From Caldifarciminota bacterium (GTDB lineage Bacteria > Hydrothermota > Tepidihabitantia > SM23-42), in contig DAOVAN010000006.1 in assembly GCA_030671005.1 (NCBI GenBank), positions 1-24,701 on the forward strand: a stretch of 24,701 nt of DNA, read 5' to 3'. How positions within the stretch are numbered: position 1 is the stretch's first letter; every line of letters starts with the position of its first letter. The position numbers and the translations under genes were made by a program. The notes under the pieces are model-generated. The model was not told where the DNA came from, made no database searches, and worked only from the letters and a program-made list of their open reading frames with translations. Of this stretch, positions 1 to 8,185 are shown one piece after another.

Positions 1-143
1 ACAACAGAAGGCACCCAGCACGGATTAACGACCGCTGCATAGAATCGATATTTCGTAACCGTTTCGAGAAAACGGAGAATATCGCTTTGTGTAGCATCGG
101 GTTTCAGAATCGTCTGGTCAATATATTCGTTTAGACCCTTCAT
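1..143 (-). CDS. deoC: Deoxyribose-phosphate aldolase, N-terminal part (runs off window)
   Basis: DeoC is a class I aldolase that splits 2-deoxyribose 5-phosphate into glyceraldehyde 3-phosphate and acetaldehyde during deoxynucleoside breakdown in the cytoplasm. The reverse complement from the ATG at 143-141 reads MKGLNEYIDQTILKPDAT, then a helix, then FYAAVVNPCWVP. This matches the family N-terminus, with its YIDHTLLKPDAT-like motif on strand 1 and the faaVcVNP strand that follows. Only 47 codons are present, so the Schiff-base lysine lies outside the window. The gene is divergent from proS. No Shine-Dalgarno sequence precedes the ATG, and a -10 box ends 6 nt before it, so the message may be leaderless. 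The call rests on motif recognition over a short stretch. Confidence 0.85.
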   Translation of the reverse strand, partial: MKGLNEYIDQTILKPDATQSDILRFLETVTKYRFYAAVVNPCWVPSV

Positions 144-149
144 AAACCA

Positions 150-177
150 ATTTTATGCTTGCGGACCTAGAAGTCAA
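150..177 (-). promoter_or_regulatory. Promoter of deoC
   Basis: On the minus strand TTGACT (177-172) is followed by a 16-nt spacer and TAAAAT (155-150). The deoC ATG begins 6 nt after the -10, so the predicted transcription start falls at or next to the start codon. The layout matches the other promoters in this window (proS, DUF6485, tRNA-Val and the two before the C25 gene). Confidence 0.65.
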
Positions 178-184
178 GGAGTAA

Positions 185-220
185 CCATGTAGGGCAAACG
201 TTTAGGCTCACCCTACATGG
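185..220. repeat. Perfect 10-bp inverted repeat between the deoC and proS promoters
   Basis: CCATGTAGGG (185-194) is repeated as its reverse complement CCCTACATGG (211-220), with 16 nt between. The spacer contains a separate small palindrome, AAACGTTT (196-203). There is no T-run on either side, so it does not look like an intrinsic terminator. It lies 7 bp upstream of the deoC -35 box, where a regulator could bind, or it may belong to the repeat element that follows at once. Its function is unknown. Confidence 0.6.
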
Positions 221-358
221 CAAATCCGAAATACTAAATCCTAAACTCTAAACAATTTCAAAATCATAAATTCAAATGCTCAAAACTATGCACTAATGTA
301 CTTCCCGTTTGGAATTTTGGTTTTTGAGATTTGTTTGTTATTTGGTGCTTGGGATTTG
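221..358. repeat. AT-rich imperfect palindromic intergenic element
   Basis: The left arm (221 to about 284) is built of AAATCC, CTAAA and CAAA-type words. The right arm (about 307-358) is close to its reverse complement. The outermost 7 bp, CAAATCC at 221-227 and GGATTTG at 352-358, pair perfectly. Inner blocks also match in the same order: AAAT, AAACA, CAAAA and AAATTC on the left against reversed partners on the right. It has no credible coding content and separates the inverted repeat from the proS promoter. It resembles a hairpin-forming miniature element, but mobility cannot be judged from one copy. Confidence 0.55.
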
Positions 359-433
359 GAAATTGTGCAAAAAGCGACCACTTTTTACGCATGTTGGTCT
401 AACCTAGAGGTTACCTCCACCTGGTTTATTTTA

Positions 434-462
434 TTGACAACATCCAAGTTTTGTGGTATATT
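434..462 (+). promoter_or_regulatory. Promoter of the proS-ribF operon
   Basis: TTGACA (434-439), a 17-nt spacer and TATATT (457-462) form a near-consensus sigma70-type promoter. The proS ATG at 470 begins 7 nt after the -10, so transcription is predicted to start at or within a nucleotide or two of the start codon. There is no purine-rich ribosome site in between. Confidence 0.8.
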
Positions 463-469
463 ACAGGCT

Positions 470-2188
470 ATGAAGTTCGATAAATCATTGATCGCCACGC
501 TACGCGAGGATCCTAAAGAAGCCGAGAGCAAGAGCCATCGCATACTCTTACGCGGCGGTTTCATAAGACAACTCGCATCGGGCATACATACCTATTTGCC
601 TCTGGGCTGGCGTATCCTTTTGAAAATTAGCAACATCGTCCGCGAGGAGATGGACCGCATCGGTGCCCAGGAATTGCTCATGCCCGCCCTGTCACCCAAG
701 GAAATATGGGAAGAGTCTGGACGCTGGCAAGAGTATGGCGATGATATGTTCCGGCTGAAGGATCGAAAAGACCGTGAGTATTGTCTCTGCCCGACGCATG
801 AAGAAATAGTGGCAGACATTGCGCGCAACAAGATACGTTCGTACCGTGATCTGCCACAGATGTGGTACCAGATACAGACAAAATTCCGCGATGAACCAAG
901 ACCACGTTCCGGCGTGCTCAGATCACGGCAGTTCATCATGAAAGACTCTTACAGCTTAGACCGTGACGAAAAGGGACTGGACAGGAGTTTCAACCTACAT
1001 CGAGATGCTTACATGAAAATCTTCAAACGCTGCGGTCTCGACTTTGTGATTGTCGAGGCATCGGGCGGCCTCATGGGAACCGGTGAGTCCAAGGAGTTTG
1101 TAGCACTCGTTGAGGGTGGCGAGGACCAGCTCGCCACGTGTAAACAGTGCGATTATCGTGCCAACATGCAGGTAGCCGAAGGCCAGGGCGAACACAAATC
1201 GTTCGCCGACACACCAATAACCCAGGTGGCTACTCCTGGCAAGCGCACCGTCGAAGAAGTGACAGAATTCTTGAATGTCTGTGCCGAGAATCTCGTAAAG
1301 AGCATGTTCTTCACCGCAGCCGGCAAGGAACCTGTTCTGATACTCATCCGCGGTGACTACGAAATCAACGAGGATAAAATTGTATGTCTACTGGGCCATG
1401 ACTACCAGCCGGCAACTGCCGAAGAAATAAAAAAGCATTTTGATGCCGAGCCGGGTTTTGTTGGGCCGGTGGGTGTTGAGAATGTCAGCATCTATGCCGA
1501 TGAGTTGCTGCGTGACGCACAGGGAATGATCACCGGTGCCAATCGAGATGGATACCACATCAAGGGACTTAACCTGAAGCGTGATACCCGGGTGAAAGAA
1601 TTCGTTAACCTGAGAATGATCAGACACGGTGATCGATGCACCAGGTGTGGCGGTGAAATACATATCCAAACCGCGCTCGAACTCGGTCACATATTCAAAC
1701 TGGGCACCAAGTATTCTATTAGCCTCGGCGCTAACTACCTTGATGAAAAGGGTCAGGCAAGGCCTATCGTGATGGGCAGCTATGGCATTGGTTTGGAGCG
1801 AATCATGGCCTGCGCCTGTGAACAGCAAGGTGATGAACGTGGTGCGTCCTGGCCGATCTCCATCGCTCCCTTTGACACATATGTCACGGTACTGAATCCA
1901 CTCGATGAGAAGGTAGCACAGATGAGCGGTGAAGTCATTCAGTTGTTGACTAACGCAGGTTTATCGATTATTATAGACGACAGGGACATTTCGGCTGGCA
2001 TCAAGTTCAACGATTCAGATCTGATCGGTATTCCGGTTCGCGTAACAGTTGGCCCTAAAGGCGTCAAGAGCAACCGCATCGATATCTATATGAGACAGAC
2101 CGGAGAACGCCTTGACGTCGATAAATCGGAAGTCGCTACTAAGTGTTTGCAGATAAAGAAACTGCTGTACGAAAGGATAAGTGAATAG
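470..2188 (+). CDS. proS: Prolyl-tRNA synthetase (bacterial type with insertion domain)
   Basis: ProRS charges tRNA-Pro with proline in the cytoplasm. From the ATG at 470 the product is 572 aa, the same length as the E. coli-type enzyme. The class II core shows PTHEE at residues 108-112, motif 2 FRDEPRPRSGVLRSRQF at 139-155 and motif 3 GSYGIGLERIMA near 436-447. Paired cysteines (CKQC and CTRC) flank the insertion/editing domain. The open frame extends upstream to 296, but that part is translated repeat sequence without family similarity. The start at 470 fits both the family N-terminus and the promoter. The gene heads the operon and overlaps rimP by 8 nt. The absence of a ribosome-binding site and the nearby -10 suggest a leaderless message. 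Confidence 0.96.
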   Translation: MKFDKSLIATLREDPKEAESKSHRILLRGGFIRQLASGIHTYLPLGWRILLKISNIVREEMDRIGAQELLMPALSPKEIWEESGRWQEYGDDMFRLKDRKDREYCLCPTHEEIVADIARNKIRSYRDLPQMWYQIQTKFRDEPRPRSGVLRSRQFIMKDSYSLDRDEKGLDRSFNLHRDAYMKIFKRCGLDFVIVEASGGLMGTGESKEFVALVEGGEDQLATCKQCDYRANMQVAEGQGEHKSFADTPITQVATPGKRTVEEVTEFLNVCAENLVKSMFFTAAGKEPVLILIRGDYEINEDKIVCLLGHDYQPATAEEIKKHFDAEPGFVGPVGVENVSIYADELLRDAQGMITGANRDGYHIKGLNLKRDTRVKEFVNLRMIRHGDRCTRCGGEIHIQTALELGHIFKLGTKYSISLGANYLDEKGQARPIVMGSYGIGLERIMACACEQQGDERGASWPISIAPFDTYVTVLNPLDEKVAQMSGEVIQLLTNAGLSIIIDDRDISAGIKFNDSDLIGIPVRVTVGPKGVKSNRIDIYMRQTGERLDVDKSEVATKCLQIKKLLYERISE

Positions 2189-2642
2189 TAACATAGATTT
2201 GAACGATATCGCACTTGTGATTAAGGAAATTGTCACGGATATGGGTTTGAGATTTTACGATTTAGTGTACAATGGCGTTACACGAACCCTACGCGTCTAT
2301 ATCGATAAAGAAAAAGGAGGCGTTACAATCAAAGACTGTCAGAAGACAAGTAATACAATATCGCGTGAGCTTCAAGCTTCGGAATTGATAAGTTTCCCGT
2401 ACACGCTCGAGGTTTCGTCACCGGGTATCGCACGAACCCTGAAGAGACCCGAGCACTACTGCTGGGCAATCGGCAACGTTGTAGAAATCGACACCGGAGA
2501 TGAAAAGGTGAAGGGGTATCTCAGAGGCACACGAGGCGAGGGTGTCATCGTGGCCACAAAGGACAGCGAAAACATAATCCCTTTTGACTCAATCAAAAAG
2601 GCGAGAGTCGTCGAGGAGATAAACCATGGCAAACGAAGCTAA
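2181..2642 (+). CDS. rimP: Ribosome maturation factor RimP
   Basis: RimP binds the 30S precursor and assists early assembly of the small subunit. The product is 153 aa, the usual length. The N-terminal domain carries the LRVYIDKEKGGVTIKDC stretch and the central block reads LEVSSPGIARTLKRPEHY, both signatures of the DUF150/RimP family. The C-terminal SH3-like part follows. The start is GTG at 2181, preceded by AAGGA and overlapping the end of proS by 8 nt. The 3' end overlaps nusA by 17 nt. The rimP-nusA-infB order is conserved in bacteria, which supports the call. Confidence 0.94.
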   Translation: MNSNIDLNDIALVIKEIVTDMGLRFYDLVYNGVTRTLRVYIDKEKGGVTIKDCQKTSNTISRELQASELISFPYTLEVSSPGIARTLKRPEHYCWAIGNVVEIDTGDEKVKGYLRGTRGEGVIVATKDSENIIPFDSIKKARVVEEINHGKRS

Positions 2643-3894
2643 CCTGATCATCGAAGGCATGAAATCCATTGCCCGGGCACGAGGCGTCAAGTTCGATTAT
2701 GTCATCGAATCATTGGGCGAGGCGATAGCAAGCGGCATGAAGAGAAAATTCGGTAAAGACACTGAGTCTGAGGTATCGGTGAACAAATCCACTGGAGAAA
2801 TAAGAATTTTTGTCGTTAAGAAAGTTGTCGAAAATGTGACTGACCCCACAACCGAAATATCACTCGAGGAAGCACTGCAGAAGAATGAGAGCTACAAGGA
2901 GGGTGATGTATTTCGCATCCCGGTCTCGATTTCTGATTTAGGACGGACCGCCATTGAAATGGTCAAACAGACGCTAACTCAAAAAGTCAGCGAAGCCGAG
3001 CGCAACAGAATTCTCGCCGAGTACGAAAAGAAAATCAGTGAAATCGTAAAGGGCATCGTCAAGGTAGTCAGTCGCAATGAAATCCTGGTCGATCTGGGAC
3101 CGGTAGAGGCCGTCATTCCCAACTACGGCATGATGAGAACCGAACATTATCGCCTCGATTCACCGATTCGAGCGGTTGTGCACAGGGTCGACCGTGCACA
3201 ATGGGGTCCGAAGATCGTTCTTTCACGAACTGACCCAAAGTTCCTTGAGCGTCTCCTATTTTACGAGATACCGGAAATAAAAGACGGTATCATTCAAGTC
3301 CAAAAAATCGTCCGTGAACCTGGAGTCCGGGCCAAGGTGGGGGTGCAGACCCTCGACCCAAAGATTGATCCTATCGGCGCCTGTGTCGGCTATCGGGGAA
3401 GCCGGATACAAGCGGTTGTCAAAGAACTATCGGGTGAGCGTATCGATATAATACAATGGAGCAAGGAACCCACTATTCAGGTCTCGCGCAGCCTGTCACC
3501 GGCAAAGGTGAAGCAGGTTATTCCCATTGGAGAGAGACACGTCCTTGCGGTCGTGCCTGACGACGACTATTCAAAGGCGATCGGTAAAAATGGTGTCAAT
3601 GTTGATTTGGCATCGAGATTATGCGAAGTCGACATCGAAATTAAAAAGGTTACGGAATACGAAAAAGACATGCAGGCAAAAGAACTGGCGAAGATGAAAA
3701 TCCAGGATGTCGATGGTTTGAAGCCGAAACTGAAGAAAGCCCTGATCGAGAAAGGCTACACGAATGTATTTGTCGTAATCAACGCACCCGTCGATGAGTT
3801 GAAATTCCTTCTATCGCTCGATGACGATGCGGTTAGTCAGCTGCTGGAAACCTTGAAACCAAAGGAGCAAAAGGAGTCTGAATATGCCACCTAA
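2626..3894 (+). CDS. nusA: Transcription termination/antitermination factor NusA
   Basis: NusA binds RNA polymerase and nascent RNA to modulate pausing, termination and antitermination. The 422-aa protein has the N-terminal polymerase-binding domain (about 1-130), an S1 domain (about 135-200, beginning GIVKVVSRNEILVDLG), and two KH domains with the conserved DPIGACVGYRGSRI segment and a second GKNGVNVDLA loop. A short helix-hairpin-helix-like tail follows from about residue 360, so the C-terminal part is modest compared with E. coli NusA. GAGGAG sits just before the ATG. It overlaps rimP by 17 nt and infB by 11 nt. The ylxR and L7Ae-like genes that often separate nusA and infB are absent. Confidence 0.95.
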   Translation: MANEANLIIEGMKSIARARGVKFDYVIESLGEAIASGMKRKFGKDTESEVSVNKSTGEIRIFVVKKVVENVTDPTTEISLEEALQKNESYKEGDVFRIPVSISDLGRTAIEMVKQTLTQKVSEAERNRILAEYEKKISEIVKGIVKVVSRNEILVDLGPVEAVIPNYGMMRTEHYRLDSPIRAVVHRVDRAQWGPKIVLSRTDPKFLERLLFYEIPEIKDGIIQVQKIVREPGVRAKVGVQTLDPKIDPIGACVGYRGSRIQAVVKELSGERIDIIQWSKEPTIQVSRSLSPAKVKQVIPIGERHVLAVVPDDDYSKAIGKNGVNVDLASRLCEVDIEIKKVTEYEKDMQAKELAKMKIQDVDGLKPKLKKALIEKGYTNVFVVINAPVDELKFLLSLDDDAVSQLLETLKPKEQKESEYAT

Positions 3895-5965
3895 GAAGGT
3901 TCATAGTGTAGCCAAGGGTCTCGGTCTATCAAGTGCCGCGCTGCTCAAGCTGCTTAAAGAGATCGGCATTATTGCAAGAAGCCACATGTCCTCTCTCAGC
4001 GAAGTTGAAATCAAAAAGGTGAAGGCGAAGATATCAGAAGAAAAGAAGAGGGTCAAAAAGGAGTTTACCCGCCGGTGGACAAAACCACGAGTAAAAGAGA
4101 AGAAGAAGATCAACAAGGAAGAAATACAGGAAAAAGTCAAATTGACCCTCGCTAAGCTCGAGAAACGCGAAACAAAGAGGCATTACAAGCGTGAGGTACC
4201 ACAAAAAGTCGAAGCCGCACCTCAGGAAAAGGTCGTCGAAGTAACCGACTTCATGACCGTCGCCGAGGTAGCGCAAGCCTTGAACAAGCAGGTCAGCGAC
4301 GTCATCAAGAAGTGTATGGATCTAGGACTGATGGTCAGTCTGAATCAGCGCCTTGATCTGGACACCATCTCTATTCTGTGCGATGAATTCAAGTGCAAGG
4401 TGAAGACGGTCTCAATTGAAGAACAAATGAAACCCACCGAGGATGTGGAACTGATGGAACGCCCGCCCGTGGTCACGGTCATGGGACACGTTGATCATGG
4501 CAAGACCACACTCCTCGACGCAATAACAAAACTCCGCGTCGCTGAACAAGAGTTCGGCAAAATAACCCAAAAAATGGCTGCCTATCAGGTCGACTATCAC
4601 GAAAAAGCAGTCACGTTCCTTGACACCCCCGGACATGAGGCTTTCACGGCCATGAGAGCACGCGGTGCTCAAGTGACTGACATCGTTATCCTGGTCGTTG
4701 CTGCCGACGACGGAGTCATGCCCCAGACCGTGGAAGCAATAGACCATGCGCGCGCGGCAAATGTACCCATAATCGTCTGCATCAACAAAACTGACCTACC
4801 GAGTGCCAACGTCAATTTGGTCAAGACGCAACTCGCCAAGGCAAATGTTGTGATCGAGGAATTCGGCGGAAATTCAATTTGCGTTGAAGTCTCAGCTCTA
4901 AAGGGTGTTGGCATCCCAGATCTACTAGATGCCATCCTGGTGAAATCAGAAGAATTGAATCTTAAGGCACCCTTCAGCAAGTTAGCAAAAGGCGTTGTCC
5001 TTGAGGCACGTCTCGACCGTGGTAAAGGCAATGTTTCAACGATCCTTGTGCAAGAGGGTACATTGCACAAGGGTGAGCCCTTTGTCTGCGGGCCTCATTT
5101 TGGGCGCGTCAGAGAATTACTAGATGAGAAACTGGAAAAAACAGACGACGCAGGCCCTTCGACCCCTGTCCTGGTCTTGGGATTCAGCGGGTTACCCCGG
5201 GCCGGAGAGATATTCCTCGCAATCGATGACGAACATCGGGCACGCGAACTGGCTGGGCAGCGAGAGTTGATGGACCGGAGTCGACGATTGGCCCCCAAGT
5301 CAAAGTTAACGCTCTTGAATCTACAAGAGAAGATACAAGCCGGCGAGATGCGGGAGTTACGCGTCTTGCTAAAAGGCGACTCATCTGGTTCGGTCGAAGC
5401 CCTGGATGAAAAACTGCAGGAATTGACTACCGAGGAAGCATCCATCAAAATCGTGCACAAGGGTGTCGGAAACATAAACGTATCTGATATTCTGCTGGCT
5501 GAGGTCACGGGTGCAATCTGCGTCGGTTTTCACGTCGAACCTGACACGAACGTACTGGAAAGTGCCGAACGTGAAGGTGTTGAGATCAGAACGTATCGTC
5601 TGATCTACGAAGCACTCGACGACCTGAGGTCGGCGATGCTGGGTATGTTGGAACCCGAGGTAAAAGAAATCCTCATTGGCGAAGCCGAAGTAAGAGAAGT
5701 CTTCAACATCCCGCGTGTTGGCGTGGTTGCTGGTTGTTATGTCAAAGACGGCAAGATCCTGCGTAGTTCGATCGCACACCTGATCCGTGACAAAAAGGAG
5801 ATTTTGACGGCCAAGGTTGTTTCCCTGAAAAGATTCAAGGAAGATGTGAAAGAAGTGATGTTTGGGTACGAGTGCGGCGTCAGCCTCGAGGATGTATCAG
5901 ACATCCAAAAAGAGGATATAATACATTTCTACAAGATAGAAGAAGAACAGAGCAAGAATGACTGA
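3884..5965 (+). CDS. infB: Translation initiation factor IF-2
   Basis: IF-2 is the GTPase that places initiator tRNA on the 30S subunit and promotes subunit joining. The 693-aa product has two IF2_N-like helical domains (about 1-60 and 120-175) joined by a highly charged Lys/Glu-rich linker. The G domain shows GHVDHGKTT starting at residue 201 (G1), DTPGHE at 247 (G3), NKTD at 301 (G4) and SALKG (G5). Domains II, III and IV fill the C-terminal half. It is shorter than E. coli IF-2 alpha, mainly in the N-terminal linker. AAAGGAG precedes the ATG. It overlaps nusA by 11 nt and the DUF503 gene by 8 nt. Confidence 0.97.
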   Translation: MPPKKVHSVAKGLGLSSAALLKLLKEIGIIARSHMSSLSEVEIKKVKAKISEEKKRVKKEFTRRWTKPRVKEKKKINKEEIQEKVKLTLAKLEKRETKRHYKREVPQKVEAAPQEKVVEVTDFMTVAEVAQALNKQVSDVIKKCMDLGLMVSLNQRLDLDTISILCDEFKCKVKTVSIEEQMKPTEDVELMERPPVVTVMGHVDHGKTTLLDAITKLRVAEQEFGKITQKMAAYQVDYHEKAVTFLDTPGHEAFTAMRARGAQVTDIVILVVAADDGVMPQTVEAIDHARAANVPIIVCINKTDLPSANVNLVKTQLAKANVVIEEFGGNSICVEVSALKGVGIPDLLDAILVKSEELNLKAPFSKLAKGVVLEARLDRGKGNVSTILVQEGTLHKGEPFVCGPHFGRVRELLDEKLEKTDDAGPSTPVLVLGFSGLPRAGEIFLAIDDEHRARELAGQRELMDRSRRLAPKSKLTLLNLQEKIQAGEMRELRVLLKGDSSGSVEALDEKLQELTTEEASIKIVHKGVGNINVSDILLAEVTGAICVGFHVEPDTNVLESAEREGVEIRTYRLIYEALDDLRSAMLGMLEPEVKEILIGEAEVREVFNIPRVGVVAGCYVKDGKILRSSIAHLIRDKKEILTAKVVSLKRFKEDVKEVMFGYECGVSLEDVSDIQKEDIIHFYKIEEEQSKND

Positions 5966-6251
5966 TAGGTTTTTCATCGGTCGCTGTCATCTGGACTTAC
6001 ACATCGAAAATTGTCAATCACTGAAGGACAAAAGACGAATTGTCGTCAGCCTTAAAGAAAAAATGAAAAACCGATACAACGTTGCTGTCTGTGAATTTGG
6101 TGAACTCTCATTGTGGCAGCGTGCTCAATTGGGCATCGTGACGTGTGGCAACGATAAGCAACACGTTGATTCTTCATTGAAGGCGGTACTAGATTACGTA
6201 CGGAAATTCCGTACCGTGTCATTATTGAACTTCGATCTAGATATTATCTAA
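5958..6251 (+). CDS. DUF503 family protein (YlxP-like)
   Basis: This 97-aa protein matches the DUF503/YlxP family, small proteins nearly always encoded between infB and rbfA. The N-terminus reads FIGRCHLDLHIENCQSLKDK, followed by RRIVVSLKEKMKNRYNVAVCE, the family's diagnostic stretch. The C-terminal half carries the usual short strand-helix segment ending near LLNFDLDII. A link to ribosome biogenesis is suggested by gene context, and no biochemical activity can be read from the sequence. The start overlaps the end of infB by 8 nt, and the stop overlaps the rbfA start as TAATG, so translational coupling is likely. Confidence 0.9.
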   Translation: MTDRFFIGRCHLDLHIENCQSLKDKRRIVVSLKEKMKNRYNVAVCEFGELSLWQRAQLGIVTCGNDKQHVDSSLKAVLDYVRKFRTVSLLNFDLDII

Positions 6252-6586
6252 TGAGAAAAGACAGAATAGCATCAATACTCAGCCGCGAGATTTCTGACAT
6301 CATCGGACACGAGATAAAGGATCCACGCCTTGGCTTCGTCACCATAACCACCGTCGACGTCAGCATTGATTTGAAAACGGCCATCGTCTATTTTTCAAGT
6401 CTAGATGACAAATCAGAAGGATTGGAGACCCTCAACCGTGCAAAGGGTTATATCAGGTCGAGCCTGGCTCATAGAATAAGAATGAAATTCATCCCCAATC
6501 TTGAATTCAAGATTGATGACAGTTTTGAATACGGAAAGAAAATAGATGCGTTCCTTAAAGAAATTAGTAACGACAATAGCGAATAG
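6251..6586 (+). CDS. rbfA: Ribosome-binding factor A
   Basis: RbfA is a KH-fold protein that binds the 30S precursor and assists 16S rRNA 5'-end maturation, with a known role in cold adaptation in E. coli. The 111-aa product starts MRKDRIASILSREISDII, then carries IKDPRLGFVTITTVDVS and the Y(F)SSL strand, followed by the KGYIRSSLAHRIRMKFIPNLEFKIDDSFEYG signature region that ends the family core. Length is normal. Its ATG uses the last base of the preceding stop. The next gene starts inside it, 41 nt before its end. Confidence 0.95.
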   Translation: MRKDRIASILSREISDIIGHEIKDPRLGFVTITTVDVSIDLKTAIVYFSSLDDKSEGLETLNRAKGYIRSSLAHRIRMKFIPNLEFKIDDSFEYGKKIDAFLKEISNDNSE

Positions 6587-7502
6587 CAAGAAAATTGTAG
6601 TAGCCACGCACCGAGATCCGGACGGTGATGGCATCGCGGCTGCGCTGGCCTGCGCACATCTCATCAAGTACTATAAACACAGAAAACCCTTACTCTTTTG
6701 CCACTCGAAGATTCCTTTAAGGTACCAGTTTCTCTTGCACGACTGGCAATTCACGCGCAAGGTAGGGGATTTTGATCTACTGGTGGCAGTAGACTCGGCT
6801 GGCATATCAAGAATCTTTCCGAGAGTTAACGAAGATAAACTAGCGGGCAAGGCGATCATCAACATCGACCACCATCGAAGCAACAATTCATTCGGCGCTC
6901 TACGCATCATAGATGAGAGCGCGTCATCCGCTTGCGAGATAATCTACTTTATCTTCAAGAGTCTGAAGATAAAAATCGACAAACCACTTGCTGAGATTTT
7001 CTACTGTGGCATATACAATGAAACCGGCGGATTTATATATCCGAACACAACCAAAGAGGCGCTACAGATCGCCTCCGAATTAGTCGGGCTCGGGGTCCAA
7101 CCCGGCAGCCTTGTCAAACAGATGAATACCAAGACACTGTGCGGTACAAAACTCCTGACCAAGGTCTTGGGCACCATTGAAGTCAAGGATGGCGTCGCCA
7201 TCATGTGTCTATTCCAGGATATGCTCAAACACAGCAGCGCCGAAATGTCAGATTCTGAGAACTTCATTTCCTTTCTCCAGGCGATCAAAGGAGTAAGGGT
7301 TTCACTATTCTTACGCGAGGAAAAAAATGACACAAGGATTAGCTTGAGAAGCGACGGTATCATCGATGTCGACAAACTCGCACGGCAGTATGGCGGCGGT
7401 GGACACCGTCTAGCCGCAGGACTTCGACTAAGAAAAGACATTCATACCGCAAAAAAGGAAATACTGAAGGCAATATTGCATGGCATAAAGAAAAATTCAT
7501 AA
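6546..7502 (+). CDS. DHH/DHHA1 phosphoesterase (NrnA-like oligoribonuclease / pAp phosphatase)
   Basis: Proteins of this family degrade very short RNA and often dephosphorylate pAp. The 318-aa product has DPDGDG at 24-29 (motif I), VAVDS with D83 (motif II), DHH at 108-110 (motif III) and a DHHA1 domain with GGGGHRLAAG starting at about 283. Motif IV reads NETGGF at 158-163, where DTG is more usual, so Glu replaces Asp. Metal binding should still be possible, but the change is worth noting. The ATG at 6546 gives a 41-nt overlap with rbfA and has only a weak GGAAAG upstream. Position between rbfA and truB is the standard nrnA location. Confidence 0.9.
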   Translation: MRSLKKLVTTIANSKKIVVATHRDPDGDGIAAALACAHLIKYYKHRKPLLFCHSKIPLRYQFLLHDWQFTRKVGDFDLLVAVDSAGISRIFPRVNEDKLAGKAIINIDHHRSNNSFGALRIIDESASSACEIIYFIFKSLKIKIDKPLAEIFYCGIYNETGGFIYPNTTKEALQIASELVGLGVQPGSLVKQMNTKTLCGTKLLTKVLGTIEVKDGVAIMCLFQDMLKHSSAEMSDSENFISFLQAIKGVRVSLFLREEKNDTRISLRSDGIIDVDKLARQYGGGGHRLAAGLRLRKDIHTAKKEILKAILHGIKKNS

Positions 7503-7531
7503 ACCTTATCCATGATATCACCCAACAGCAG

Positions 7532-8185
7532 ATGTGCAATTCACTACTCCTAATTGACAAACCAGTTGGTTTCAGCTCTTTTCAAATTGTACGAATTCTA
7601 AAAAAGCGCTACAAGAAAGTTGGTCATGCCGGCACCCTCGATCCATTTGCCAGTGGCCTGCTCATCATCCTGCTCAATAAAGCAACCAAGCAATTCGAGA
7701 ACATACAGCAATGGGATAAAGAATATACTGGTGAAATCTCCCTGGGATTCTCAACTGATACTTATGACATCACCGGTTCACGAGAGAAGCCAATCAATAT
7801 AGGCGACGTCCGTACGACTCTGCCCGCGTTGAAACGCATCGCCCAAGGGTTCGTCGGTAAGATCGAGCAGACGCCACCGCGCTTCTCAGCCCTTAAACAG
7901 GATGGCAGGAGACTATATCAACTGAGTCGTCAAAATAAGCAGGTCAAGATGAAAGCACGCGCGGTTTCGATCAAATCGTTTGAAATTGATGATGTAGACC
8001 TCCCGCTAGTGAAATTCAAGTCAACCGTGGGTAAAGGAGTCTATATCCGTTCCCTTGCCCATGACCTGGGAAACGCGCTAGGCTGCGGGGCGACCCTTTT
8101 GTCATTACGCAGGGTCAGGATCGGAACGTACCGCGTATCAGAAGCTATGAAACTGGGCGACATTATGGAACCGACGCAATGCTAG
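7532..8185 (+). CDS. truB: tRNA pseudouridine(55) synthase, short form
   Basis: TruB converts U55 in the T-loop of tRNA to pseudouridine. The catalytic motif GHAGTLDPFASG is at residues 31-42, with Asp37 the nucleophile. The family stretches KEYTGEISLGFSTDTYDITG, QTPPRFSALKQDGRRLYQLSR and GKGVYIRSLAHDLG are all present. The product is only 217 aa, against about 300 in E. coli and Bacillus. It ends just after the catalytic core (LRRVRIGTYRVSEAMKLGDI), so the C-terminal PUA or TruB-C domain is missing. The ATG lacks a clear ribosome site and follows a 29-nt gap. It overlaps ribF by 7 nt. Confidence 0.94.
   Translation: MCNSLLLIDKPVGFSSFQIVRILKKRYKKVGHAGTLDPFASGLLIILLNKATKQFENIQQWDKEYTGEISLGFSTDTYDITGSREKPINIGDVRTTLPALKRIAQGFVGKIEQTPPRFSALKQDGRRLYQLSRQNKQVKMKARAVSIKSFEIDDVDLPLVKFKSTVGKGVYIRSLAHDLGNALGCGATLLSLRRVRIGTYRVSEAMKLGDIMEPTQC

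Noticed and set aside
296..469. Upstream extension of the proS frame
   Set aside because: It would add 58 residues translated from the AT-rich palindrome and the promoter. The family N-terminus, normal length and promoter position all support the ATG at 470.
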